Positions 1 to 5,937 of a DNA stretch of 8,561 nt are shown piece by piece (the first letter of the stretch is position 1; every line of letters starts with the position of its first letter). Both the position numbers and the translations under genes were made by a program. The notes beneath the pieces are model-generated. The model saw only the letters and a program-made list of their open reading frames with translations, was not told where the DNA came from and did no database searches. The DNA is from CAYZPW01 sp964480475. Lineage in GTDB: Bacteria > B130-G9. The stretch spans positions 1 to 8,561 of the forward strand of contig CAYZPW010000121.1 in assembly GCA_964480475.1 (NCBI GenBank), in the 5' to 3' direction.

Positions 1-1
1 A

Positions 2-322
2 TTTGCGGAGCCCGAGCAGCCTGTTGAGGCATGGTCATTGCTTCCGGACTCAGGCCTTGAACTACTTGAACTAGGACATTGGGCTAGCCATATCCCCAAC
101 GAGTTGCTTAGATCTCTATTGAGGGCATATGGCTCCATTCGCGAAATCAACTTCCACATGCATGCTCAGCTGCTAAATCGGGGGACTCCTTCTCCGAAGC
201 AGGATGCCCAGAACGCAATGCGGAATCTCCGCGAGTCATGCGAGAAAGCAATCGACGAGTGCATTCTTGAGATCAAGGACAAACTCGCAAAAATGGAGCC
301 GACAGCTCGCAAATCAACGTAG
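2..322 (+). CDS. 3' end of a hypothetical protein, cut by the window edge
   Basis: The frame is open from the first bases of the window to the TAG at 320-322, about 106 codons, so the true start lies outside the window. A TTG at 38 is only an internal codon that could be mistaken for a start. The visible part reads as a hydrophilic, mostly helical protein. It has a Trp/Leu-rich segment (AWSLLPDSGLELLELGHW) followed by LRSLLRAYGSIREINFHM, then a charged C-terminal helix rich in Glu, Lys and Leu that could form a coiled coil. This layout resembles the C-terminal halves of uncharacterised proteins that carry an N-terminal membrane helix, where a 'Leu-Pro plus Trp, then x-x-Tyr-x-x-Ile' pattern recurs, but I do not recognise a named family. 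No role can be assigned. No strong terminator follows it; only two 5-bp hairpins (324-343 and 346-365) without T-runs are seen. Confidence 0.6.
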   Translation, partial: FAEPEQPVEAWSLLPDSGLELLELGHWASHIPNELLRSLLRAYGSIREINFHMHAQLLNRGTPSPKQDAQNAMRNLRESCEKAIDECILEIKDKLAKMEPTARKST

Positions 323-431
323 TATGGGATGCAGATAACCCATTTGACGCAGTGTAAGGCGCGTCGGACAATGGCGACTGGTTGGCCGGGTACGTTCCGA
401 TGCCTATAAGATGACCTGCGCACCTCCGCTA

Positions 432-461
432 TTGACGGAGTATTGCAGTTCGAGTTATAAT
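432..461 (+). promoter_or_regulatory. Near-consensus sigma70-type promoter upstream of the DUF4258/DUF2283 pair
   Basis: A -35 hexamer TTGACG (432-437; consensus TTGACA) is separated by 18 bases from a perfect TATAAT -10 (456-461). Transcription would start near 468, leaving a leader of roughly 105 bases before the DUF4258 start at 575. It is the best promoter match I noticed in the window, and it points at the two small genes. It overlaps a stretch that looks like old coding sequence (436-549), which could mean it arose or was brought in secondarily. That it is active is inference. Confidence 0.55.
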
Positions 462-549
462 CCGGGTAATAAAGGACTTCGGGATTTCTTATCGGCAGGA
501 CGCTCTGGACGTGGTGGACAAGCGGCTCAAGAGGGCGAAGAGCGTGTGA
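436..549 (+). pseudogene. Possible 3' remnant of a small gene
   Basis: After an in-frame TGA at 433-435 the frame is open to TGA at 547-549. The last part encodes YRQDALDVVDKRLKRAKSV, an amphipathic charged helix. Its codons strongly favour G or C in the third position (15 of the last 16 sense codons), which is typical of real coding sequence. No ATG begins it; the only plausible starts are GTG at 511 or 514, giving about 12 residues and no convincing ribosome site. It therefore looks like the tail of a decayed or rearranged gene lying just before the DUF4258 gene. It might alternatively be a short leader peptide transcribed from the promoter at 432-461, or chance. No family recognised. Confidence 0.25.
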
Positions 550-550
550 C

Positions 551-566
551 CGATTGTGGATTGCGG
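551..566 (+). repeat. 16-bp direct repeat, left copy
   Basis: CGATTGTGGATTGCGG matches the copy at 1052-1067 with one difference (T versus C at base 7). Each copy is itself nearly a tandem doubling of a 7-8 base unit (GATTGYGG ATTGCGG). The left copy runs into the ribosome-binding site of the DUF4258 gene. Both copies are followed within 2 to 7 bases by GGACGA (569-574 and 1075-1080). Confidence 0.6.
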
Positions 567-571
567 AAGGA
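565..571 (+). promoter_or_regulatory. Ribosome-binding site fixing the DUF4258 start
   Basis: GGAAGGA lies 3 bases before the ATG at 575. It supports that ATG over an in-frame TTG at 554, which would add seven residues encoded inside the 16-bp repeat and has no good ribosome site of its own. Confidence 0.55.
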
Positions 572-574
572 CGA

Positions 575-826
575 ATGAAGTACGTTCTGACAGAGCACGC
601 TCGAGAGGCTATTGTCAAAAGGGGAATAGCGCTAGAATGGGTGGAGGGGGCCGTTGCTTTCCCCGAGGAGAAGGAGCCGGACCGGCTTGATCCGGACCTC
701 GAACATCGTCTATTGCGTGTTGCGGAATTCGGCGGCAGAGTCCTTCGTGTGATAGTTAATATGAAGTGCGGTGAACCGCGCGTGGTGACAGCGTACTTCG
801 ACCGAGGAAGGAAGAAACTGAAATGA
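575..826 (+). CDS. DUF4258 family protein, putative toxin of a two-gene cassette
   Basis: This 83-residue protein fits the DUF4258 family (PF14076) over nearly its whole length. Residues 7-26 hold the family's N-terminal helix signature, with EHAREAIVKRGI followed by a second short helix (LEWVEGAV). Then come an acidic/proline loop (30-43), a basic strand HRLLRV (44-49), a central GGRVLRVIV strand (53-61) and the C-terminal VVTAYFDRGRK strand (70-80). DUF4258 proteins are small single-domain proteins whose fold and gene context recall RelE/BrnT-type toxins, but most are uncharacterised, so ribonuclease activity is only a guess. The ATG at 575 is chosen because of the GGAAGGA site just before it. 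The stop overlaps the next start as ATGA, so the two genes are probably translationally coupled. The promoter at 432-461 is the likely driver. Confidence 0.85.
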   Translation: MKYVLTEHAREAIVKRGIALEWVEGAVAFPEEKEPDRLDPDLEHRLLRVAEFGGRVLRVIVNMKCGEPRVVTAYFDRGRKKLK

Positions 827-1035
827 TACTAAGGATCGATGAAGAGGCGGACGCCCTGTATCTGACCTTGTCTGATGCCCAGGCAGCGGAATCGGAGGAA
901 GTATCGACCGGCGTTATTTTGGATTATGGAGCAGACGGCCGCGTCGTTGGCATTGAGATGTTACATCTGTCCAAGCGGGCGCCCGCCGCGGATGCCCGAA
1001 GACTCCTGTTCGAAACGGTTCCTTTGGCGCGCTGA
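823..1035 (+). CDS. DUF2283 family protein, putative antitoxin partner
   Basis: This 70-residue protein is a full-length DUF2283 (PF10049) match. It opens with IDEEADALYLTLSD (residues 5-18), the family's hallmark acidic 'x-E-A-D-A-L-Y-I-x-L' strand. A Glu-rich turn (AAESEEVSTG) and VILDYGADGRVVGIEMLHLSKR (31-52) follow, matching the conserved 'ILDY-D-x-G-x-V-V-G-I-E-I' core. The last 18 residues are a basic, variable tail. Biochemical function is not established for the family; DUF2283 genes are often found directly after DUF4258 genes, which suggests an antitoxin or partner role. The start ATG sits inside the DUF4258 stop (ATGA, 4-base overlap) and is served by a purine-rich site, GAGGAAGGAAG at 804-814, within the upstream gene. 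Its TGA is part of a small GC-rich hairpin (1030-1046). Confidence 0.88.
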   Translation: MILRIDEEADALYLTLSDAQAAESEEVSTGVILDYGADGRVVGIEMLHLSKRAPAADARRLLFETVPLAR

Positions 1036-1046
1036 GCGGGTCAGCG
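1030..1046 (+). terminator. Weak GC-rich hairpin at the end of the DUF2283 gene
   Basis: CGCTGA (1030-1035) can pair with TCAGCG (1041-1046) around a 5-base GCGGG loop, and the stop codon is in the left arm. No T-run follows, so it is not a standard intrinsic terminator. It may slow or protect transcript ends, or be chance. Confidence 0.22.
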
Positions 1047-1051
1047 GTCAA

Positions 1052-1067
1052 CGATTGCGGATTGCGG
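1052..1067 (+). repeat. 16-bp direct repeat, right copy
   Basis: CGATTGCGGATTGCGG is the second copy of the repeat at 551-566 (15 of 16 bases equal). The two copies enclose the DUF4258/DUF2283 cassette almost exactly: the left ends 8 bases before the first ATG, the right begins 16 bases after the last stop. Confidence 0.6.
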
Positions 1068-1079
1068 CTCTAATGGACG

Positions 1080-1111
1080 ATTCATCCTTCATATTTCATA
1101 ATTCATCCTTC
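1080..1111 (+). repeat. Duplicated ATTCATCCTTC unit with 21-base period
   Basis: The 11-mer ATTCATCCTTC occurs at 1080-1090 and again at 1101-1111, separated by ATATTTCATA. The spacer itself contains a partial TTCATA echo. It lies in the convergent gap between the two gene groups and contains no start codon with a ribosome site. It looks like a short intergenic mini-repeat rather than a protein-binding operator. Confidence 0.5.
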
Positions 1112-1128
1112 CAGAAGCGGACGCTCTG
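1112..1128 (-). terminator. Weak bulged hairpin after the flippase gene
   Basis: CAGAAGCG and CGCTCTG can pair as a 7-bp stem with one bulged A. The loop is very tight. It lies 9 bases beyond the flippase stop (1137-1139) on the - strand. There is no T-run on that side, so a role in ending the long - strand transcript is doubtful. Confidence 0.18.
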
Positions 1129-1136
1129 CCTCGGCG

Positions 1137-2588
1137 TTACTTGGCTTTTCTTCGGGCGGAGTAGATGCGAATCCGTGAGAGTGAGGCCGTTATCCCATCG
1201 GTCCGGAGGACTCCGAGTATCGTCAGCGTCAAAAGATAGAGGTAAAGCGCGACGACGATCACGGGAACGACCCAATAGCCCAGGAAGGCGAACGCACGCA
1301 CAGTCAGAAATAGGACGACGGCACAGGCTGTGGTCTTCCCCGCCTCGGCGAGCGAGGTGAACTTACCGAACGTGCGCCACGAGACGACACCGACGAGCGC
1401 CGAGCTAACTAGAAAGCCCATGACCTCCGTCGCGGCCGCGCCCATGATGCCAAATCTAGGAATGAGCAGCGTGCCGACAACAAATGCCGCGACTGTGGCG
1501 CCGCCGATGATGCTGGTCGTGCTCTTGACCTTACCGAGGGCCAGCATCGCCGACATGATTACTGATTGGAGAGCCAACAGAACGAGGCTGATGACAAGGA
1601 TGGGCAGAACACTCGCGGCCGCGGCGTATTCGGTGCCGAATGCGAGGCGGATGGCGTAATTCGGCAAAGCGGCCAGAAGCGCGGAGATGGGGAATAGACC
1701 AATCATGGTGTATTTGAGCGATTTGCTGAGATGCTCCCTTGCGAGCGAGAGGTCGGGGGCATTTGCCAGTCCCGAGATCGCCGGCCATAGCGCGACCATG
1801 ACCCCGGTGAAGATCAGAGCCGGCATGGACGCGAGTTGATTGGCGACTGAGTAGTAGGCCACGGTCTGGTTGTCGAAAACGATTCGCTTCAGGTTCCATA
1901 GATTGACGTATCTTTGAGCGATTGCGATGGCAAAAGTGACGAAAATGCCCGCCACGGTTGATAGGTAATAGGGCAGTGTAATTGTTCTGTCTGCTGCGCT
2001 CGGATAGGTTTTGCGGCGAAAGACGAGCAATGAGATGATGCACGAGATCGCGAACCCGAAGATGAGGCCGTAAACCCTCGCGCCGATGAGCACCAGCGCG
2101 ACCGTCAGGACGAGCTTCAGAACCTGGAATAGCATCCCGAGGCGCATAGCCGAGCGGAAGTCCTCTAGGCCGACGAGCGTCCCCTGGAAGAGAACGAATG
2201 CCGCGACCGGCGGGACAGCTAGTGCCATCAGGCGGAAATAAGGTGTGAGCGAAGGGTCTCGCAGCAGACCTGCTATCGGACCGGCAAACCCGACGAACAC
2301 TACGACAAGAATGCCGCCGACGATGGCATAAGCCTTTCGCGAGACTGAGATGCAGGACCAGATTGCCTCGGGATTAGCCGCTATGACTTTTGCGGTTCCG
2401 AACATGAGGGCCCCAAAGACGCCGGTTCTCAACAGCGCAAGCGCCGGGAATACCGTGCAGCTCGCAACGCCATAGTCTGAGGAGCCTAGCATCCTCGCCA
2501 GAATGAAGTAAAGGACAGAGCTCGCGACTATGCCGCAGACCTGTAACAGGGTCATTCGAGCGGAGTTCTCGACGATCCGCTCACTCAT
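1137..2588 (-). CDS. Wzx-like polysaccharide flippase (MOP superfamily)
   Basis: This is an integral membrane protein of 483 residues, the usual size for Wzx/RfbX-type flippases, which move undecaprenyl-linked oligosaccharides from the inner to the outer face of the cytoplasmic membrane. The N-terminus carries the family signature (residue numbers from the TTG at 2594): a polar stretch, then a first helix ending in YFILARMLGSSDYGVAS (29-45), matching the 'ARxLGxxxYG' motif of polysaccharide synthesis proteins (PF01943/PF13440). About 12-14 hydrophobic segments follow, with short basic loops (RRK near 193, SRKAY near 85) and a basic C-terminal tail (SARRKAK). The ATG at 2588 is 12 bases after the GH57 stop; an in-frame TTG at 2594 would add two residues and leave a 6-base gap. 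Neither has a strong ribosome site. It is the last gene of the - strand cluster. Substrate is unknown. Confidence 0.88.
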   Translation of the reverse strand: MSERIVENSARMTLLQVCGIVASSVLYFILARMLGSSDYGVASCTVFPALALLRTGVFGALMFGTAKVIAANPEAIWSCISVSRKAYAIVGGILVVVFVGFAGPIAGLLRDPSLTPYFRLMALAVPPVAAFVLFQGTLVGLEDFRSAMRLGMLFQVLKLVLTVALVLIGARVYGLIFGFAISCIISLLVFRRKTYPSAADRTITLPYYLSTVAGIFVTFAIAIAQRYVNLWNLKRIVFDNQTVAYYSVANQLASMPALIFTGVMVALWPAISGLANAPDLSLAREHLSKSLKYTMIGLFPISALLAALPNYAIRLAFGTEYAAAASVLPILVISLVLLALQSVIMSAMLALGKVKSTTSIIGGATVAAFVVGTLLIPRFGIMGAAATEVMGFLVSSALVGVVSWRTFGKFTSLAEAGKTTACAVVLFLTVRAFAFLGYWVVPVIVVALYLYLLTLTILGVLRTDGITASLSRIRIYSARRKAK

Positions 2589-2600
2589 CGGCAAAGTCCG

Positions 2601-4814
2601 CTAGACGCACCATTCTTCCTGCTCGAAGTCCGGCCCCGGCACAATAGTCTCAATAGATGAACCTTGGGGAATGCTCTCGATGACGTCGCCGTTCTTGGAG
2701 ACCTTCACCGCAAATCTAACCCTATCGTGAGGTTTGCAGCCGAGTATTTGAAACGGGATGGCCATCTCGAGCACCCGGCCCAAAGCGACGCTGTTAAGAG
2801 ACGTCACCGACTCCCATTCACCATTCTTCTGCGATAGCACATTCAAGGAGGCGGGAGTGTCCCGATGAGACTTACTCATAACGATCTCGATCCGAAACTG
2901 CGAGGGCTGCGATATTTGAACGAAGAGCTCTCGGTCGGCTCCGGGACCGAGCAGATCGGCAGCATCTTGAGCAAAATCGACCCTTATGAATAGATTCTCC
3001 AGGTCAAAGCCGAAATAGAGCTTCTTGGTCAAGGTTGATACCTGGTGCATCGCGCCCCGGCCAGCCGATCTCTGGTCAAAAACACCTGCTCCAAGCCACT
3101 CAAAATACGTCGTGTCCTTGCCGTCGATCACTGGCTGGAGCAGTTGTCTTGGCTGATGGACAGACAATACCGGGGCGGCCCTCTTGATCGGGACGCTCAA
3201 GTCAAACGGCGGCTCCCGTCCAATAAGCGTGAAGACGTTCGCGATGTGCTTCCGGAACAGCCGATCAAACTGATCAACGTTGTCGCACGTGTGATCGTCC
3301 CCATACCACCAGTTCCAGTCGCTGCCCTCGGCCGCAAACAGCGACTGCCAGGCGAGCTTCTTCGCCTCTTGGTCCAAAGGCGGGTTCTTGATCAATGCCT
3401 CGCGCGCCGCTGCGACGTAATCCCATGCCTGATTATCCTCGGAATGACCAATCCAAACATCGAAATCGCCTCGTATCCAGGAGCCGGCCGCAAGCCTGCA
3501 CAGCCTCCGACCAACCCCGAACTCCTGTACATAATCACCGAAAGTGACTAGCTCCAGCCAGTCCGTCTCGACGAGGCGCGTATAAAGCTTGCGGAGAAGC
3601 GGCTCGCCATTATCTGCATAGTACTGCCAGGCGTTTTCGCCATCGAGGACCACCGAGACGACGGGTGGGAACCGATCGAATTGGCTGTCTTTGCTGCGAC
3701 TCACGAGGTCCCGTATGCCGCGGAGCTTGGCGATGAAATCGGCAACAGCGTCGTCCGCGTCCCAGGGAGCATAGACGAAGCCAATCGCGTCGGAAAGCTC
3801 GTGGTCCCTGAAGAAGACCGTGAGCTTTTTGCCGTTCACCTCGACAAAATGAGGCGCATAGAGCTGTGACCTATTCTCATGGAGATTCTGCATTTCGCAG
3901 GCCGACAGCGATTTTGAAAGTACCGCTTCGTCGGTAGCAATCCACTGAATGCCGAGGTCGGTGTATATCCCGCACGTGTCTTGGCTTACGGAGCCTTCGG
4001 CCGGCCACATTCCTCGCAACGGCACATCAAACTGAGCGCCGAACAGTCTCACCGCGTCGCTCGCCTGCCTGACGGCATCCTCCATCACGCCCTTCCACTT
4101 GGCCGGCAGCGGGACGCCGGGCGCGCACTCGCGCGCGTTCTGAACGTTCGCTAGCACCGGTAGGATCGGATGGTAAAACGGCGTCGTCGTCAGCTCAACC
4201 GAACCCTCTGAGGCGAGGCGCACGTATAGAGACGTCACCCGCGAAAGAAACGTCTGTTGGGCATCGAGAAGAGCTAGTTTCTCATCCTCTGTGAAACCTC
4301 GACCTTTTGCCTGAAGCGCTCTGACAACCTTGTCTTCTCGACGAAGCGTATTGCCACACCATGCGAGGTTGAAGAGCACTTGAAGGTCCAAGAAGTCACC
4401 TTTGCCGAAGATGGACGAGGGAATCTGCGCGCTGAGCGCCGTCTGCCGCTTCGCCAAGAGCTCAGAGAAGCGCGGACAGATGGCGATAGTCTTGTGGTTG
4501 ATGCAGAAGAAGTTATTAAGGAGAAACCTTTGCTCGTCGTGGTCGAGCGCGCTAGCGGTTTTCGCGGTCAGGCGCAGGAAGAGGTCATTCGCGCGACCGC
4601 TGGCGTAATCGTCCAGCTGCGAAAGAAGGGAGCCGACGAAGTTGAACGTGGCCTTTGCACCATCAACGCTCGCTAGAATCGCGCCCATGTCGTAGTAATC
4701 TTTCAAAGCGTGGAGCCTGACCCACGGCATAACGTATTCATCCGTAAGGAAATCCTTGTAGATCGGTTGGTGAAAATGCCACAGAAATGCGACACGAAGT
4801 CTCTTACTCGGCAA
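2601..4814 (-). CDS. GH57 family glycoside hydrolase / glucanotransferase with C-terminal beta domain
   Basis: This 737-residue protein has no signal peptide, so it is cytoplasmic, and acts on alpha-glucans such as glycogen or maltodextrins (alpha-amylase, amylopullulanase or 4-alpha-glucanotransferase type). GH57 (PF03065) landmarks appear in order: WHFHQPIY (12-19, with the HQP motif), TTPFYHPILP (210-219), GMWPAEGSVS (268-277) with Glu273 as predicted nucleophile, LDGENAW (390-396) with Asp391 as predicted acid/base, and EGSDWNWWYGDDH (496-508). Both catalytic residues are present. From about 555 a separate domain begins (IDGKDTTYFEWLGAG, then LYFGFDLENLFIRVD); it resembles the beta-sandwich often found at the end of large GH57 proteins and may bind carbohydrate or support the active site. 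The TTG start at 4814 is forced: an in-frame TGA lies two codons upstream, the HQP motif begins at residue 15, and GGAGG sits 8 bases before it. It overlaps the BatD-like gene by 11 bases. Exact specificity cannot be read from sequence. Confidence 0.93.
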   Translation of the reverse strand: MPSKRLRVAFLWHFHQPIYKDFLTDEYVMPWVRLHALKDYYDMGAILASVDGAKATFNFVGSLLSQLDDYASGRANDLFLRLTAKTASALDHDEQRFLLNNFFCINHKTIAICPRFSELLAKRQTALSAQIPSSIFGKGDFLDLQVLFNLAWCGNTLRREDKVVRALQAKGRGFTEDEKLALLDAQQTFLSRVTSLYVRLASEGSVELTTTPFYHPILPVLANVQNARECAPGVPLPAKWKGVMEDAVRQASDAVRLFGAQFDVPLRGMWPAEGSVSQDTCGIYTDLGIQWIATDEAVLSKSLSACEMQNLHENRSQLYAPHFVEVNGKKLTVFFRDHELSDAIGFVYAPWDADDAVADFIAKLRGIRDLVSRSKDSQFDRFPPVVSVVLDGENAWQYYADNGEPLLRKLYTRLVETDWLELVTFGDYVQEFGVGRRLCRLAAGSWIRGDFDVWIGHSEDNQAWDYVAAAREALIKNPPLDQEAKKLAWQSLFAAEGSDWNWWYGDDHTCDNVDQFDRLFRKHIANVFTLIGREPPFDLSVPIKRAAPVLSVHQPRQLLQPVIDGKDTTYFEWLGAGVFDQRSAGRGAMHQVSTLTKKLYFGFDLENLFIRVDFAQDAADLLGPGADRELFVQISQPSQFRIEIVMSKSHRDTPASLNVLSQKNGEWESVTSLNSVALGRVLEMAIPFQILGCKPHDRVRFAVKVSKNGDVIESIPQGSSIETIVPGPDFEQEEWCV

Positions 4815-5853
4815 TGCTCATGCCTCCGCCCTTCTCTCTGTTCGGTGATGAATCCCCGACCTGAGGAATTGGTTCCGTCTCCGTTTCAAACAATGGTTCC
4901 CGGCCCAATTCGATCGTATTCCTGGCCTTCTCAATGATCTCATCGTTTTCCGGGTCGGAAGGGATAAGCTTTGCGAACTTGACCATGTCCGAGAATCTCA
5001 GTACCTCTTGAGTTGTGGCAGTGAACTCCCTCGAGATCGGGTCATCCCTCATTGCGAACTCGATCTCCGTCGTCGTCATGTCCTCGGCCGAGAACCTCAA
5101 CCTTCCTGACAAGAACCTGCGGATGATCTCCGACAACGCGAAGTAGAACTCCTTGTATCGTTTCTGAAACAAAAGATCGCTCTTGACCAGTCTCTGAAGC
5201 GCGGCAAGCGCCACAACCGACGGCGGAGGCGGTTTCTCCACCGGCTCTTCGATGCCGACCGTTCTTCTCTTCCTTAGCTGCCACCACGCGATGGCTATAG
5301 CAAGGATAATCGCGCCGAGCCAGATGACTATCTTGAGCCAGAGCGCCATTCGCGGCTCGATTTCAACCATCCCCCGGATACCTTTGATCTCCGTCTCGCC
5401 CTCGGGCACGGTTCCCACAATTGCGATGCCGATCGGGTCGGTCGCGAGTTTGCCAGGACGGCCCGCCGGGTCGATGTATCCGACTTCAATTGACGCGATC
5501 GTAGCCCTATCGAGTTTGAATCCCGCGAGTGTGTATCGAAACTCGAGCGTTGCCCCTTCGTCCTCCCCCTTGTAACTCTCCACGACGACGAAATCGCCAA
5601 GCATCTTACCCACATCCGGGTCGCTGACGGTATAGCCGTCATCGTGGTGAACAGTAATCAGCAGCTGGAACTGCTCGCCGAGCGTCACCTGGTCTCTGCC
5701 TACAGAAGCCTTGACCGATACGTCAGCCGCCGCGACAGAGGCTATCAGGGCCAAGAATGCTAAGAGGAGGCCTCCGAGCGCACTCCTCGCCGGAAAGCCG
5801 CCAATCACAGCGATGGCAAACCGAACATATCTGACGCAGTTTGAACAGCTCAT
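4804..5853 (-). CDS. BatD-like single-pass membrane protein (DUF4381-like C-terminal domain)
   Basis: The protein has 349 residues from the ATG at 5853, or 362 from an in-frame TTG at 5892 (numbers below use the longer form). A hydrophobic signal segment (about 39-56) ends in SVAAADV, a plausible signal peptidase site. A periplasmic beta-rich domain follows (57-175: VKASVGRDQVTLGEQFQLLI and later GDFVVVESYKG), like one repeat unit of BatD proteins. One clear transmembrane helix lies at 184-206, followed by a basic stop-transfer stretch (RKRR). The cytoplasmic helical domain at 245-330 carries YKEFYFALSEIIRRFLSGR and MTTTEIEFAM, the pattern of the BatD/DUF4381 C-terminal region. BatD proteins usually sit beside MoxR ATPases and BatA/BatB von Willebrand proteins; none is visible here. 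At about 350 residues it is shorter than typical BatD (about 550-600). Its role beside GH57 is unknown. The TTG has no good ribosome site, so the ATG is preferred. Confidence 0.72.
   Translation of the reverse strand: MSCSNCVRYVRFAIAVIGGFPARSALGGLLLAFLALIASVAAADVSVKASVGRDQVTLGEQFQLLITVHHDDGYTVSDPDVGKMLGDFVVVESYKGEDEGATLEFRYTLAGFKLDRATIASIEVGYIDPAGRPGKLATDPIGIAIVGTVPEGETEIKGIRGMVEIEPRMALWLKIVIWLGAIILAIAIAWWQLRKRRTVGIEEPVEKPPPPSVVALAALQRLVKSDLLFQKRYKEFYFALSEIIRRFLSGRLRFSAEDMTTTEIEFAMRDDPISREFTATTQEVLRFSDMVKFAKLIPSDPENDEIIEKARNTIELGREPLFETETEPIPQVGDSSPNREKGGGMSIAE
4823..4827 (-). promoter_or_regulatory. Ribosome-binding site deciding the GH57 TTG start
   Basis: Read on the - strand, GGAGG lies 8 bases before the TTG at 4814. 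It sits within the last codons of the BatD-like gene, so translation of GH57 is probably coupled to the end of that gene. With the in-frame TGA just upstream of the TTG, it makes TTG the only sensible start. Confidence 0.7.
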
Positions 5854-5937
5854 CGGACGCTCGATATTAGGAACTGCTCCAGAGCCTGTCAAATGCGACC
5901 AGGGTCGGTAATCTGCGTTAGTTGGCTGTCGGCAATC

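Noticed and set aside
324..365. Two consecutive small hairpins (ATGGG/CCCAT and GACGC/GCGTC) after the left gene
   Set aside because: Stems are only 5 bp with 10-base loops and no T-run follows either; this is within chance expectation.
411..578. 55-codon + strand frame from ATG 411 whose TGA overlaps the DUF4258 ATG
   Set aside because: It has no ribosome site, its ATG lies upstream of the likely transcription start near 468, and its translation is Gly/Arg/Ser-rich with poor codon bias compared with the neighbouring frame.
166..618. 150-codon open frame on the - strand spanning the left gene end and the DUF4258 start
   Set aside because: It lies opposite two better-supported + strand genes, has no family resemblance and an amino-acid make-up (many Arg, Ser, His, Cys) typical of a shadow frame.
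875..1360. 161-codon + strand frame across the DUF2283 gene and the convergent gap
   Set aside because: It is out of frame with the clear DUF2283 gene and runs into the 3' end of the flippase on the other strand; Arg/Ser-rich shadow.
5896..5907. 12-bp palindrome CGACC-AG-GGTCG between the ligase and BatD-like genes, considered as an operator
   Set aside because: Only one copy, a 2-base gap, and no promoter hexamers placed around it; too little to call a binding site.
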